A stretch of 64,000 nt of DNA, taken from NCBI RefSeq assembly GCF_002163755.1, contig NZ_CP015864.1, positions 124,001-188,000 on the forward strand. Direction: 5' to 3'. Origin of the DNA: Vibrio campbellii CAIM 519 = NBRC 15631 = ATCC 25920. GTDB taxonomy: Bacteria; Pseudomonadota; Gammaproteobacteria; Enterobacterales; Vibrionaceae. The notes under the pieces are model-generated. The model made no database searches. It was not told where the DNA came from and saw only the letters and a list, made by a program, of their open reading frames with translations. The position numbers and the translations under genes were made by a program. Of the stretch, positions 8,414-17,084 are shown piece after piece. Numbering within the stretch: the first letter of the stretch is position 1; each line of letters starts with the position of its first letter.

Positions 8414-8829
8414 TGCGCGAATTAGAAAAGCTGAATCAAACGCTTACCGAGTTCTATGACAAAATGTCTTCTTGGGAGCAATCTGTAGTAAAAGGCACGG
8501 GTTATTCACTGGCTCAAATCCACACGATTGAAGTGTTAGGTGGGCATGGTGCGTTGCGTATGAAAGAACTGGCGGAGAAGCTCGGTATTACAACAGGCAC
8601 GTTAACGGTTCAAATTGAGAAACTGGTAAAAGCGGAGCTTATTGAGCGTTGTACGCATCCAGAAGATCGCCGCGCAATTGTAGTGAAGCTCACTCCTTCT
8701 GGTGAGGAGATTCACCGTCATCACAATCAGCTGCATTTAGATTTGGTGCAAGACTTAACGCGTAATATCGACCCGGATCATCAGGCGATTTTGTTTGCTT
8801 GCTTACAGAAGATGAACAGAGAATTTTGA
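8413..8829 (+). CDS. MarR-family regulator
   Basis: A 138-residue winged-helix protein: DNA-binding helices around residues 45-70 (LAEKLGITTGTLTVQIEKL) and the wing HPEDRRAIVVKLTPSGEE. The ATG at 8413 shares a base with the stop of the cation-exporter gene, so it is translationally coupled and most likely regulates that operon through the two TTTGATnATCAAA dyads. There is no obvious metal site in the visible motifs. Its effector could be the metal or an unrelated ligand. Confidence 0.88.
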   Translation: MRELEKLNQTLTEFYDKMSSWEQSVVKGTGYSLAQIHTIEVLGGHGALRMKELAEKLGITTGTLTVQIEKLVKAELIERCTHPEDRRAIVVKLTPSGEEIHRHHNQLHLDLVQDLTRNIDPDHQAILFACLQKMNREF

Positions 8830-8875
8830 TTGCGCTTTTCGTTTCTACACTCAGATATTGAGTCTCGAATAGCAA

Positions 8876-8907
8876 AAAAGTAGAGCACCGAAATGCTCTA
8901 CTTTTTT
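8876..8907. terminator. Bidirectional terminator
   Basis: AGTAGAGCA-ccgaaa-TGCTCTACT with A-rich 5' and seven-T 3' flanks. It ends the MarR transcript on the plus strand and the small-protein operon on the minus strand. Confidence 0.85.
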
Positions 8908-9035
8908 TATAAGCTCGATAGAATTTGTTCGATTGGCAGTTGTGTAAACGCATACGTAATGCCAACACAGAATGCAGCACCAGTCACGCCCATGGCGACA
9001 GTCGTTGCGAGTAGCAGAAGGGTAATCTTAGGCAT
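8907..9035 (-). CDS. Small membrane protein (42 aa)
   Basis: A 42-residue hydrophobic protein beginning MPKITLLLLATTVAMGV. It is one predicted membrane helix (about 4-30) with a short polar C-terminus. AAGGAG lies upstream, and its ATG shares a base with the stop of the preceding gene (TAATG). Function unknown. The coupling makes a real gene likely although it is very short. Confidence 0.65.
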   Translation of the reverse strand: MPKITLLLLATTVAMGVTGAAFCVGITYAFTQLPIEQILSSL

Positions 9036-9163
9036 TAGAGATTAAACTCCTTCTTAAAGGTTGGGTAAATGACACCATTTGCTTCTCGGTAGGATTTAAA
9101 GCCATAACCAAACGCAAATGCTGCCACCACAATGGCAAATGCCGCAATGTTTCTTCCTTTCAT
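9035..9163 (-). CDS. Small membrane protein (42 aa)
   Basis: A 42-residue protein beginning MKGRNIAAFAIVVAAFAFGYGF: a single N-terminal membrane helix followed by a basic/acidic tail ending KKEFNL. TTTAAGG precedes the ATG. Its TAA overlaps the next ATG. It is the middle gene of the three-gene minus-strand set (9554 to 8907). No family is recognised. Confidence 0.65.
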   Translation of the reverse strand: MKGRNIAAFAIVVAAFAFGYGFKSYREANGVIYPTFKKEFNL

Positions 9164-9218
9164 CCTTAAACTCTCTACCAATCGTTTTTCTATTGCTTAA
9201 TGAATTCGGGGTCTTCAA

Positions 9219-9554
9219 TTACTTGGTAAAACACACAAACAGTATCCATGCTGTTGTTAGCACAAGTAGCGGTGTGAATACTTTCTGAATTGAAGCGCCA
9301 TCGGTTAGGTCATAAATCACGATCGATTCTTTATAGAATGCGCGTTTGAATGAACCAAAACTGATTTCATTTTTAACGTCAGATTGCTCATAGTGATGAC
9401 GTGCTGAGTCTGCCATTTGAGACTCTAGATCTTGCATCTCGTATTCTTTGTTAAAAAATGCATCCCACGCCGAAATACGTGCAATAGCTTTTGGTGAACG
9501 ATTGCACTTCAGTTTTTCTAGACGCTTAGCGTATGCAGCTTGATATTTATCCAC
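9219..9554 (-). CDS. Hypothetical protein with C-terminal membrane anchor (111 aa)
   Basis: A 111-residue protein with a charged helical N-terminal region (MDKYQAAYAKRLEKLK), a central segment rich in acidic and aromatic residues, and one hydrophobic C-terminal helix (about 92-108, LLVLTTAWILFVCF), so probably tail-anchored in the inner membrane. A weak GGAAAT lies upstream. It is the first gene of a probable operon with the two 42-residue proteins, with 55 bases to the next. I recognise no family. Confidence 0.65.
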   Translation of the reverse strand: MDKYQAAYAKRLEKLKCNRSPKAIARISAWDAFFNKEYEMQDLESQMADSARHHYEQSDVKNEISFGSFKRAFYKESIVIYDLTDGASIQKVFTPLLVLTTAWILFVCFTK

Positions 9555-10130
9555 GATGATTTCCTACATGAATAGACTGTAATGTTGAACACAGCGTTAA
9601 ATGCTCTGCTCAGTGGTTGTAAAAATTAGAAAATGAGAATCAAAAGGGAATTTTTACATGAGTAGGAAAGTGGCCAGATGAGGAAGTACGGCATTTGATT
9701 GTTAAAGAGCTCAAGGAAGGTTATCCCTTGTGTTGCGGATAATATGGGCTGCTTCTGGATGCGACAAACAAAAATAACTAGTGAGGACAACAAGCAATTT
9801 TTGTTGCGGACTTGGCCATTATGAGCATTGAGACTCGTTTAACATGAATAAATACTGGGTATAGCAAGGGCTTGAGAGGTATTTCGATATGGGAGTTTTT
9901 TAAGCACTTGCGGTGAATAAAGTTCATAACTGCTAATTATAAATACATCAAAAAAGCGATATTATTTTTCTCGTTGGAGTGCTTAATAAAGATTGAGAGT
10001 TTGATTTTCTCGTGCAATCCGCCGCAGTCTTTACTCCTGCTTTGCACTCAATCCGAATATATTTCCCCCCTCCATGGTGATATTTGGATTGAGTGTCTTT
10101 TTTTAGTTATTTAGTCTCTTCTTTAGCTTG
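9555..10130. other. Gene-free region with long hairpin
   Basis: There is no ORF with a convincing ribosome binding site in these 575 bases. The only clear structure is the hairpin at 10046-10103. The remainder is AT-rich and would hold the promoter of the small-protein operon. Confidence 0.4.
10046..10103 (+). terminator. Long-stem terminator, possible end of a small RNA
   Basis: CACTCAATCC and GGATTGAGTG form a ten-base perfect stem, extended inward by ATAT pairing around a loop rich in C. TCTTTTTTT follows on the plus strand. No plus-strand gene lies upstream, so it may end an unannotated small RNA. On the minus strand it lacks a T-run. Confidence 0.5.
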
Positions 10131-10940
10131 TTACTGTCTTTTCGCTTTGACGATAAGACTTGCTAACTGTGCAAACCCAAAGCCGCCATTTTCCTCAGTC
10201 AAAAAGCTTGGTTGATGGTTCAGTTTCGCCAGTAAAGGGCGAATGTTGTTCACGCCAAAGGTTGTTGGCAACCATTCAAACATGCCTTCATCATTCAATG
10301 AATCACCCACATACGTGATGTGCCCTAAGCTCGGCAACTCGCCATTATTGAACTGCCTAATGTAGGCTTTACCACTAGTGCGCTTACTATGATTGCCCAC
10401 CCACGCATTGATGTGAATTGAACTCAATGTTGCATTGACGGGGTGAGATTCCACATTCAAATTCACGATGCGATTGAGGATTTCCATTGTTGTAGAAGGA
10501 GGAACCGGCGCTCTATCTTGTGCGATGTTCACCGCCACGTCGCAGTAGCGAAAGCTCTGATCGTGGCTGAAATCGACATCAGGATACTCTGCCAAAATGC
10601 CCGCAATGCTTTCTTGCAATGCATACTGTTCTTTGCGCATCACTTCTGCCGGACGGGCAAAGGTGGTGTTGAATCCTGTCGCGTCTTTTCTCATCCAAAA
10701 CGCGCCATTTTCACCAATTACACCATGCAGTGACCACATCTTTGCCATTTGGTCACACCACCCAGCGCAGGCGCCTGTGACTGCGACCACTTTTACGCCC
10801 ACACGCTCTAGCTCGGCTAGCGCAACTAATGTCTCTGGTGGCAGTTTACCTTGCCAAGTCAACGTGTCGTCCACGTCGGTCAGTAGCCATTCGATCTGTT
10901 TCAGGCTCTCCAAATTGAGCTCTGATAACGGGTTAGGCAT
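10131..10940 (-). CDS. HAD-superfamily phosphatase in the ugp operon
   Basis: A 269-residue HAD hydrolase. Motif I is DVDDT (residues 22-26) with both Asp residues, TGA serves as motif II, and GDSLNDEGMF holds the acidic motif IV. A type II cap lies between, as in Cof/sucrose-phosphatase-like enzymes. It is cytoplasmic. The start overlaps the end of ugpC by eight bases, so it belongs to the ugpBAEC transcript as the last gene. A phosphatase is not part of the E. coli ugp operon. It may dephosphorylate an imported glycerophosphoryl compound or a sugar phosphate; the substrate is inferred only from context. Confidence 0.85.
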   Translation of the reverse strand: MPNPLSELNLESLKQIEWLLTDVDDTLTWQGKLPPETLVALAELERVGVKVVAVTGACAGWCDQMAKMWSLHGVIGENGAFWMRKDATGFNTTFARPAEVMRKEQYALQESIAGILAEYPDVDFSHDQSFRYCDVAVNIAQDRAPVPPSTTMEILNRIVNLNVESHPVNATLSSIHINAWVGNHSKRTSGKAYIRQFNNGELPSLGHITYVGDSLNDEGMFEWLPTTFGVNNIRPLLAKLNHQPSFLTEENGGFGFAQLASLIVKAKRQ

Positions 10941-12090
10941 TCACCACTCCTTGCTTGTTTACTTTAGGATTGATTTCTTGGGTATTGTTACTGACGTCTT
11001 GCAGTGACACCGCTGGAGCCAGTGTACACTCGATGCGCTTTTCTGTGTTGGCATCAAATAGATGAACATGCTTTGGTTTGATATCCAGACCAAGCTTGTC
11101 GCCAATTTGAATCGGCGTATGCCCCTCAACACGAACAACCAGCTTTTGTGAATCATCGCCTTCTGTGCGGCAGTAAAGCAGCAAGTCAGCACCGAGCGAC
11201 TCAATCAATTCGACTTCTACCTGCAACCATGGGTTATGTTGGCTGATTTGTAAATGCTCTGGACGAAGACCCAGTTTAACTTCATCCAAATCCAAGTTTG
11301 TTGTGGATGTAGGAAGCAGTGCGTCACCAATAGTAATGCCATCAACGCAAACACTGCCATTCAAGATGTTCATGGATGGTGAGCCAATGAAGGTCGCGAC
11401 GAACAGAGAGGCAGGGTTGTCGTATATTTCTAGCGGTGTGCCGACTTGTTCGACATTGCCTTTGTTCAGCACGACAAGTTTGTCCGCAAGTGTCATTGCT
11501 TCCACTTGGTCGTGGGTAACGTAAACTGACGTAGTACCAAGGCGACGTTGCAGCTTCTTTATTTCCAAACGCATTTGAACACGCAGTTTGGCGTCTAGGT
11601 TAGACAGAGGCTCATCGAACAGAAACACCTTTGGTTCACGTACAATTGCACGCCCCATCGCGACACGCTGACGTTGCCCGCCAGAGAGCTGCCCCGGTTT
11701 GCGGTTGAGTAGGTGATCCAGCTCAAGCATCTTTGCTGCTTCGTGAACCAATCGCTCGATTTCCGCTTTCGGTGTTTTGCGGTTGCGCAGCCCATAAGCC
11801 ATGTTGTTGTACACCGTCATGTGCGGGTACAAGGCGTAGTTCTGGAAAACCATGGCAATGTCGCGCTCGCCAGGTTCGAGGTCGTTGACGATTGTGGTGT
11901 CGATTTTGAGCTCACCAGAGCTGATTTCTTCTAGGCCCGCAATCATGCGAAGTAGGGTGGATTTACCACAGCCACTTGGGCCAACCAATACGACCATTTC
12001 ACCGTCGCAGATATCAAGATTGAGTTTTTGGATCGCCTGATAGCCGTTCGGATAACATTTAGCGATATTTGAAAGAGTTAACGTGGACAT
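10933..12090 (-). CDS. ugpC: Glycerol-3-phosphate ABC transporter ATPase UgpC-like
   Basis: A 385-residue CUT1-type importer ATPase. Walker A GPSGCGKST is at 37-45, the signature LSGGQRQR near 134, Walker B FLFDEP, the switch His in VTHDQ, and a C-terminal OB-fold regulatory domain of about 150 residues follows, as in MalK/UgpC. It energises uptake by UgpAE at the inner membrane. The stop codon of ugpE abuts the start. Sugar importers share this ATPase type, so substrate assignment relies on the neighbouring ugpQ gene. Confidence 0.88.
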   Translation of the reverse strand: MSTLTLSNIAKCYPNGYQAIQKLNLDICDGEMVVLVGPSGCGKSTLLRMIAGLEEISSGELKIDTTIVNDLEPGERDIAMVFQNYALYPHMTVYNNMAYGLRNRKTPKAEIERLVHEAAKMLELDHLLNRKPGQLSGGQRQRVAMGRAIVREPKVFLFDEPLSNLDAKLRVQMRLEIKKLQRRLGTTSVYVTHDQVEAMTLADKLVVLNKGNVEQVGTPLEIYDNPASLFVATFIGSPSMNILNGSVCVDGITIGDALLPTSTTNLDLDEVKLGLRPEHLQISQHNPWLQVEVELIESLGADLLLYCRTEGDDSQKLVVRVEGHTPIQIGDKLGLDIKPKHVHLFDANTEKRIECTLAPAVSLQDVSNNTQEINPKVNKQGVVNA

Positions 12091-12939
12091 TTATTTCTCC
12101 GAATCTACCAGACCTTTAACAAAGGCTTTTTGCATTGCAATTACCACAATTACTGGTGGCAACATGGCGATAATGGTGGTGGCCATAATTTTGTTCCATT
12201 CGATCACACCATCAACCACTCCGAGCATCTGTTTAATGCCCATCACAATGGTGTAGTAATGCACGTCGGTGGTGATCAAAAGCGGCCACAAATATTGGTT
12301 CCAACCATAAATAAAGGTGATGACGAACAGTGCAGCGATGTTGGTACGCGACAGAGGCAACAAGATATCGAAGAAGAACTTGATTGGTCCTGCGCCATCA
12401 ATTCGTGCTGCTTCCACCAACTCATTCGGTACCGTTAAAAAGAACTGACGGAACAAGAAAGTGGCGGTTGCACTGGCAATCAGCGGAATGGTTAAGCCGT
12501 AAAATGAGTTGAGCATGTTGAGGTCCGTAATCACCTTAAACGTCGGCATGATGCGAACTTCAACGGGTAGCATCAGCGTGAAGAAGATCATCCAGAACGC
12601 CAGCATTCGTCCCGGAAAACGGAAGAACACCACAGCATAGGCAGACATGATGGAAATGCTCAACTTACCAATGGTAATGCACATCGCCATAATGAAAGAG
12701 TTCAGCAGCATGCTGCCAATCGGCAAAGTATTGTTGTTGTACTGAATGTCGTTACTCAACAAGTCAGTAAATACGCTAAAGCCCAAGTCCCCAAACCAAA
12801 GTGGAGTGCCAGTAGCGAATGCACTGTTCTCATGGGTCGTTGCGACGATTGCAATCCAAACCGGAAGCGCAATCGAAATGATGCCAAGAATCAAAATGAC
12901 ATGGCAAAACAGATTAAAAAACGGTCTTCTTTCTACCAT
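12091..12939 (-). CDS. ugpE: Glycerol-3-phosphate ABC transporter permease UgpE-like
   Basis: A 282-residue inner-membrane permease with six predicted helices. The EAA loop VEAARIDGAGPIKFFFDILLP (about 195-215) contacts the ATPase. Length is normal for MalG/UgpE proteins. Its start overlaps the end of ugpA by one base, so translation is coupled. Confidence 0.88.
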   Translation of the reverse strand: MVERRPFFNLFCHVILILGIISIALPVWIAIVATTHENSAFATGTPLWFGDLGFSVFTDLLSNDIQYNNNTLPIGSMLLNSFIMAMCITIGKLSISIMSAYAVVFFRFPGRMLAFWMIFFTLMLPVEVRIMPTFKVITDLNMLNSFYGLTIPLIASATATFLFRQFFLTVPNELVEAARIDGAGPIKFFFDILLPLSRTNIAALFVITFIYGWNQYLWPLLITTDVHYYTIVMGIKQMLGVVDGVIEWNKIMATTIIAMLPPVIVVIAMQKAFVKGLVDSEK

Positions 12940-13820
12940 CAGTACGCCACCTTCTTCTCAACATACTTAAATTGAATCACAGTCAGGGAAGCAACCAAGA
13001 TCATCAGGATCACGGACTGTGCGGCCGATGAACCTAAATCCAGCCCGATAAAGCCATCGTTGTAGACTTTGTAAACCAAGGTCGAGGTGCTGTTGCTCGG
13101 ACCGCCTTGTGTCATCGCGTGGATGATGGCGAACGTATCAAAGAACGCATAAACAAAGTTCACGATCAACAAGAAAAAGCTGGTTGGTGAAATCAGTGGG
13201 AAGCTAATGGTGATAAAGCGTTTGATCGGACCGCTACCATCAATGGCTGCGGCTTCGTGCAAAGACTTTGGCACGGATTGAAGCGCCGCTAAGAAGAATA
13301 GAAAGTTGTAGCTGATTTGCTTCCACGTCGAGGTGATGATCACCATCCACATAGCATGGGTGCCGTTGAGTGTTGGATTCCAGTCTACGCCAAACAGATG
13401 CAATAACTCGGTCATCACACCGATGGTTGGGTCGAACAGGAACAACCAGAGCGAACCCGCGACGACAGGGGCGACCGCATAAGGCCAAATCAAGAAGGTG
13501 CGATACATGGTTGCACCGCGGATGATTTGCTCGGCAAAAGCGGAAAGGATAAGCGCACTGACCAACGCGAGCACCGCAACGCTGATGCTAAATTGCAGCG
13601 TGGTCATTAGTGAATCTAGGTAAAGGGGATCATGGATGAGCTTTTCAAAGTTCTCCAAGCCCACAAACTCACGGCTCATACCGAAAGCATCTTCAAGTTG
13701 TGAAGATTGGAAAATGGCTTGTCCTGCCGGCCAGATGAAGAACACCAAGGTGATCAACAACTGAGGTGCAATCAACGCAACCGGAAGCCATTTGTTTTTA
13801 AAAACAACAGGTGAGGACAT
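12939..13820 (-). CDS. ugpA: Glycerol-3-phosphate ABC transporter permease UgpA-like
   Basis: An inner-membrane permease of the MalF/UgpA type with six helices and the EAA loop HEAAAIDGSGPIKRFITISFP. The ATG at 13820 (MSSPVVFKNKW, 293 residues) matches the family N-terminus. An in-frame extension to 13871 adds 17 atypical residues. The ribosome binding site is weak, which is usual for coupled permease genes. There are 127 bases between it and ugpB. Confidence 0.85.
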   Translation of the reverse strand: MSSPVVFKNKWLPVALIAPQLLITLVFFIWPAGQAIFQSSQLEDAFGMSREFVGLENFEKLIHDPLYLDSLMTTLQFSISVAVLALVSALILSAFAEQIIRGATMYRTFLIWPYAVAPVVAGSLWLFLFDPTIGVMTELLHLFGVDWNPTLNGTHAMWMVIITSTWKQISYNFLFFLAALQSVPKSLHEAAAIDGSGPIKRFITISFPLISPTSFFLLIVNFVYAFFDTFAIIHAMTQGGPSNSTSTLVYKVYNDGFIGLDLGSSAAQSVILMILVASLTVIQFKYVEKKVAY

Positions 13821-13947
13821 ACAAATACCAAAGTAAAACAGGCAAGGTGTGTGAACGAATTCCCCACCCAAAGTGGGCGGGGAGAGTGCGTATCTGAGCG
13901 GTTATTTGAATAAGACTCAGCGCACCATTGTTCGTTATAAATGTTCG

Positions 13948-15255
13948 TTACTTCTGTGTGCGCTCAAAGCGACGTAGCTGCTCGTCACCGCGACGAACTG
14001 CATTGTTTAGCGCAGCTTGTGCCGTTGCTTTGCCTGCCCACACTGCTTCTAGCTCTTCGTTGATGATGTCGCGTGTTTGCAGGAAGTTACCAAAGCGAAT
14101 GCCTTTCGAGTTTTCTGTCGGCTCGGTTGACGTCATTTGTAGAACCGCTGTATCTGTGCCTGGGTTCTTAGCGTAGAAGCCTTGCTCTTTAGTCAGCTCA
14201 TAAGCCGCTTTAGTGATTGGTAGGTAACCCGTGAACTGGTGCCAATCTGCTTGAACTTCTGCACTAGAAAGGTAAGAGAAGAACTTCGCCACGCCTTTGT
14301 ATTCCTCGTTTGAATGGCCACGAAGAACCCAAAGTGATGCACCACCGATGATGGTGTTTTGTGGCTTAGCGACGATCTCTGAGTCGTAAGGCAGTTGCGC
14401 TACGCCGATATCAACGTCTTTCATGTTCTCTTTAATGCCAGCCAGACCTGCCGACGAGCCCATAGTCATTGCACACTCTTGAGTGTAGAACAAAGGCATA
14501 CCATCAGATTGGCGACCGCCATATTTGAAGATGCCTTCTTTCGACCATTTACCCATCTGTTCGATGTGACGAACAAACGCAGAATCATTGAACTTGAACT
14601 TAGTGTCTAGTCCCGAAAAACCGTTGTTGTTATTGGCCACAGGAACGTTGTTACGCGCACCGAAGTTTTCGATCTGCGTCCATGATTGCCACGTTGTGCT
14701 GAAACCACACTTCGCACCAGATGCCAGCAGCTTACGAGACACTTCTTCCATCTCTTTCCATGTTTTTGGTGGGTTTTCTACGCCAGCTTTTGCGAACATG
14801 TCTTTGTTGTAGTAAAGCACTGGCGTTGAGCTGTTAAATGGCAGGGAAAGCATGTTGCCGTCGTTGGTGGTGTAGTAACCTGTTACGGCTGCAAGGTAAT
14901 CATCAGGGTTGAACGACTCTTTGGTGTCTTCCATCAATTGGTAAACAGGATAAATCGCTTTGTCTGCGCCCATCATGGTCGCCGTACCCACTTCGAATAC
15001 TTGTACAATCGCTGGCTGCTCTTTTGCTCGGAACGCCGCGATAGCACTGGTCATGGTTTCTGCGTAGCTGCCTTTGTAAACCGGCTTGATCTCGTATTCT
15101 GATTGGCTTGCGTTAAAGTCTGCGGCAATTTCGTTGACCTTTTTACCCAGCGCGCCGCCCATTGCATGCCACCACTCAACCTCAGTTTTTGCTTGTGCTT
15201 GTGTGCTGATCAATGCCGCTGCAACAGCAAGTCCGGCGAGGTGTTTCATAGCCAT
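13948..15255 (-). CDS. ugpB: Glycerol-3-phosphate-type periplasmic binding protein UgpB-like
   Basis: A 435-residue periplasmic solute-binding protein of the UgpB/MalE fold. The signal peptide (about residues 1-22) ends at AQA. The mature protein starts KTEVEWWHAMGGALG, characteristic of UgpB, which binds glycerol 3-phosphate and glycerophosphocholine with its Trp and Tyr residues. AAGGAATCATT precedes the ATG. It is the first gene of the operon, divergent from ugpQ with a repeat-rich control region between them. Confidence 0.88.
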   Translation of the reverse strand: MAMKHLAGLAVAAALISTQAQAKTEVEWWHAMGGALGKKVNEIAADFNASQSEYEIKPVYKGSYAETMTSAIAAFRAKEQPAIVQVFEVGTATMMGADKAIYPVYQLMEDTKESFNPDDYLAAVTGYYTTNDGNMLSLPFNSSTPVLYYNKDMFAKAGVENPPKTWKEMEEVSRKLLASGAKCGFSTTWQSWTQIENFGARNNVPVANNNNGFSGLDTKFKFNDSAFVRHIEQMGKWSKEGIFKYGGRQSDGMPLFYTQECAMTMGSSAGLAGIKENMKDVDIGVAQLPYDSEIVAKPQNTIIGGASLWVLRGHSNEEYKGVAKFFSYLSSAEVQADWHQFTGYLPITKAAYELTKEQGFYAKNPGTDTAVLQMTSTEPTENSKGIRFGNFLQTRDIINEELEAVWAGKATAQAALNNAVRRGDEQLRRFERTQK

Positions 15256-15337
15256 AATGATTCCTTTTCATAGATGATTTGAACAGGTTGATTCCTTGCG
15301 GATGTTCACTTTGATAATGAATCCGCTTCAAAAAATT

Positions 15338-15469
15338 CAAATGAACATTAAATGAGTCAAATGACGTTCTAGTTACAGAAAAATGAACTTATTTGAGCAT
15401 TATTTTCGTCACGATTTTGTAATCAAATCGTCATTGAGGGCTGAGATAGTTCATTTGAAAACAAATGAA
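15338..15469. promoter_or_regulatory. CAAATGAA repeat operators between ugpB and ugpQ
   Basis: TTCATTTGAAAACAAATGAA (15450-15469) is a perfect dyad just upstream of ugpQ. CAAATGAAC (15338) and CAAATGACG (15358) are direct repeats 20 bp apart near ugpB. The same half-site in both promoters points to joint control, most simply by the DeoR protein encoded after ugpQ. Confidence 0.6.
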
Positions 15470-15485
15470 AAAGACGGAATAAAAA

Positions 15486-16238
15486 ATGACAATAACGGCA
15501 CACCGTGGCTTATCCAGTTTGGCTCCAGAAAACACCTTATCGGCAATCCAACGCGCCATTGAATTCGGTTGCGAATGGATTGAAATCGACGTTCAGCTCA
15601 GTGCTGACAACATTCCTGTGGTTATTCATGACAACACCGTAAACCGCTGCACGAACGGCCGAGGCAAAGTTAAAGAGCTGACTTGGCATGAATTAAGATT
15701 GTTGGACGCTGGTTTATGGTTTGGCGATGACTTCGCAGGCGAACATATTCCTAGTTTAGAAGAGACGCTTGAGCTCACTTCGAGAGCGGGCGTGAAGCTC
15801 AATATTGAATTGAAGATCTACTCAGGCGATGAAATTGATCTGCTGTGCGAAAAGGTTGCACAGGTCATTGAGCGTTTGGACGTCGAGGCGGATGCCATTC
15901 TCTTTTCTAGCTTCAACACTGAAGCCTTGATGACGATGAGAAACTACCTGCCAGAAGTGAGAAGAGGGCAGTTATGGCAAGAGGTTTCAGACGATTTTTC
16001 TATCGTGTTGCAACATATCGATGCTTACAGTGTGCATTGTGATTACCGTTTCTTGACTGAGTCACAAGCGAAGCAGATCAAGCAGTTTGGCTACCAGCTG
16101 TTTTGCTATACACCGAACTTTCCCCAATTAGTTGAAGCACATTGGCTGTGGGGAGTGGATATGATGATTACCGACATCCCGCAACGTTACAAAGTAGAAG
16201 TGCCTTTAGCCAAACGAGAACCCGCACTGAATGAATGA
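15486..16238 (+). CDS. ugpQ: Glycerophosphodiester phosphodiesterase UgpQ-like
   Basis: A 250-residue cytoplasmic TIM-barrel enzyme that splits glycerophosphodiesters into glycerol 3-phosphate and alcohol. The family opening TAHRGLSSLAPENTLSA holds the catalytic His and the ENT metal site; EIDVQLSADNIPVVIHD gives the Glu-x-Asp metal ligands and second His; LNIELK holds a further Glu. There is no signal peptide, so it acts on substrates imported by the Ugp system encoded divergently. It overlaps the following regulator gene by eight bases. Confidence 0.92.
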   Translation: MTITAHRGLSSLAPENTLSAIQRAIEFGCEWIEIDVQLSADNIPVVIHDNTVNRCTNGRGKVKELTWHELRLLDAGLWFGDDFAGEHIPSLEETLELTSRAGVKLNIELKIYSGDEIDLLCEKVAQVIERLDVEADAILFSSFNTEALMTMRNYLPEVRRGQLWQEVSDDFSIVLQHIDAYSVHCDYRFLTESQAKQIKQFGYQLFCYTPNFPQLVEAHWLWGVDMMITDIPQRYKVEVPLAKREPALNE

Positions 16239-16983
16239 CCTAAACGTCCGCCAGCAAAGCATCATTGAACTGGTTCATCAGCAAGAATATTGTTCGATAG
16301 AAGAGCTTGCTCAACGCTTTGAAGTCACGACGCAAACCATTCGACGTGACATCAATCAGCTTTGCCAATTAGGACTGACCCGACGCCATCATGGTGGTGT
16401 CGGATTGCCTGCTACCTTAACCAACCGCAGTTATGCCTCTCGCCAAGTCACCAATCAACAAGAAAAGCAGACCATCGCCGATGAAGTGGTCAAAGCTATC
16501 CCGAACGGGGCGACTTTATTTTTGGGTATCGGCACGACTATCGCGTTGATTGCCGAGCGTTTGGCGAACCACAGCGAGCTTCGTGTGGTGACGAATAACT
16601 TTGAAGCGGCACACATTCTTTCTCACTTTGAGAATATTGAAACTTGGATTCCCGGTGGGCGTATTCGTACTAACGATCGCGACGTGGTAGATGGCTCCGT
16701 AGAGCAGTTTTATGGTCAGTTCTCGGCGGATATTGGCATTATTGGTTGTGCAGGCGTGACCGAAATCGCGCAGTCGCATTCCGACATGATCAACCTTGGC
16801 AGCACAACGATTGATACTCAGCCGTTCGCAATGGAACACGAATTACGAGAAGCCAAAGTGAGCCAAGCGATTTTGGCTAACTCGGAGCAAAAGTGGCTGG
16901 TGGCGAACAACAGCAAATGGCAGCGCAGAGCCAATACCAAGGTGGCTCCGCTTAGTTATTTCGATCGCGTTTTCAGTAACTAA
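16231..16983 (+). CDS. DeoR/GlpR-family transcriptional regulator
   Basis: A 250-residue regulator: an N-terminal DeoR helix-turn-helix (SIEELAQRFEVTTQTIRRDINQ, residues about 19-40) and a C-terminal sugar-phosphate-sensing DeoRC domain with GIGTTIALIAERL. The ATG overlaps the end of ugpQ. Its position and the repeated operators between ugpB and ugpQ suggest that it controls the ugp locus. The effector is probably a phosphorylated glycerol or sugar compound, by family analogy. E. coli ugp is under PhoB and CRP, so this would be a different control. Confidence 0.88.
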   Translation: MNDLNVRQQSIIELVHQQEYCSIEELAQRFEVTTQTIRRDINQLCQLGLTRRHHGGVGLPATLTNRSYASRQVTNQQEKQTIADEVVKAIPNGATLFLGIGTTIALIAERLANHSELRVVTNNFEAAHILSHFENIETWIPGGRIRTNDRDVVDGSVEQFYGQFSADIGIIGCAGVTEIAQSHSDMINLGSTTIDTQPFAMEHELREAKVSQAILANSEQKWLVANNSKWQRRANTKVAPLSYFDRVFSN

Positions 16984-17010
16984 TGAAAGAAGAATAAAAG
17001 AACACAAAAA

Positions 17011-17032
17011 AGCCGCCATCACAGGCGGCTTT
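17011..17032 (+). terminator. Terminator between DeoR and usp genes
   Basis: AGCCGCC-atcaca-GGCGGCT with A-rich 5' flank and short T-runs 3'. It can work in both directions for the convergent genes. Confidence 0.8.
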
Positions 17033-17084
17033 CGATTTTCTTTTGGCTATCTCTCGCGTCGTTACGTTCCGCTTTCTGTTCAGC

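Noticed and set aside
15338..15469. Repeats as a CRISPR-like array
   Set aside because: Units are 8-10 bases, few, and of mixed orientation; they fit operator half-sites.
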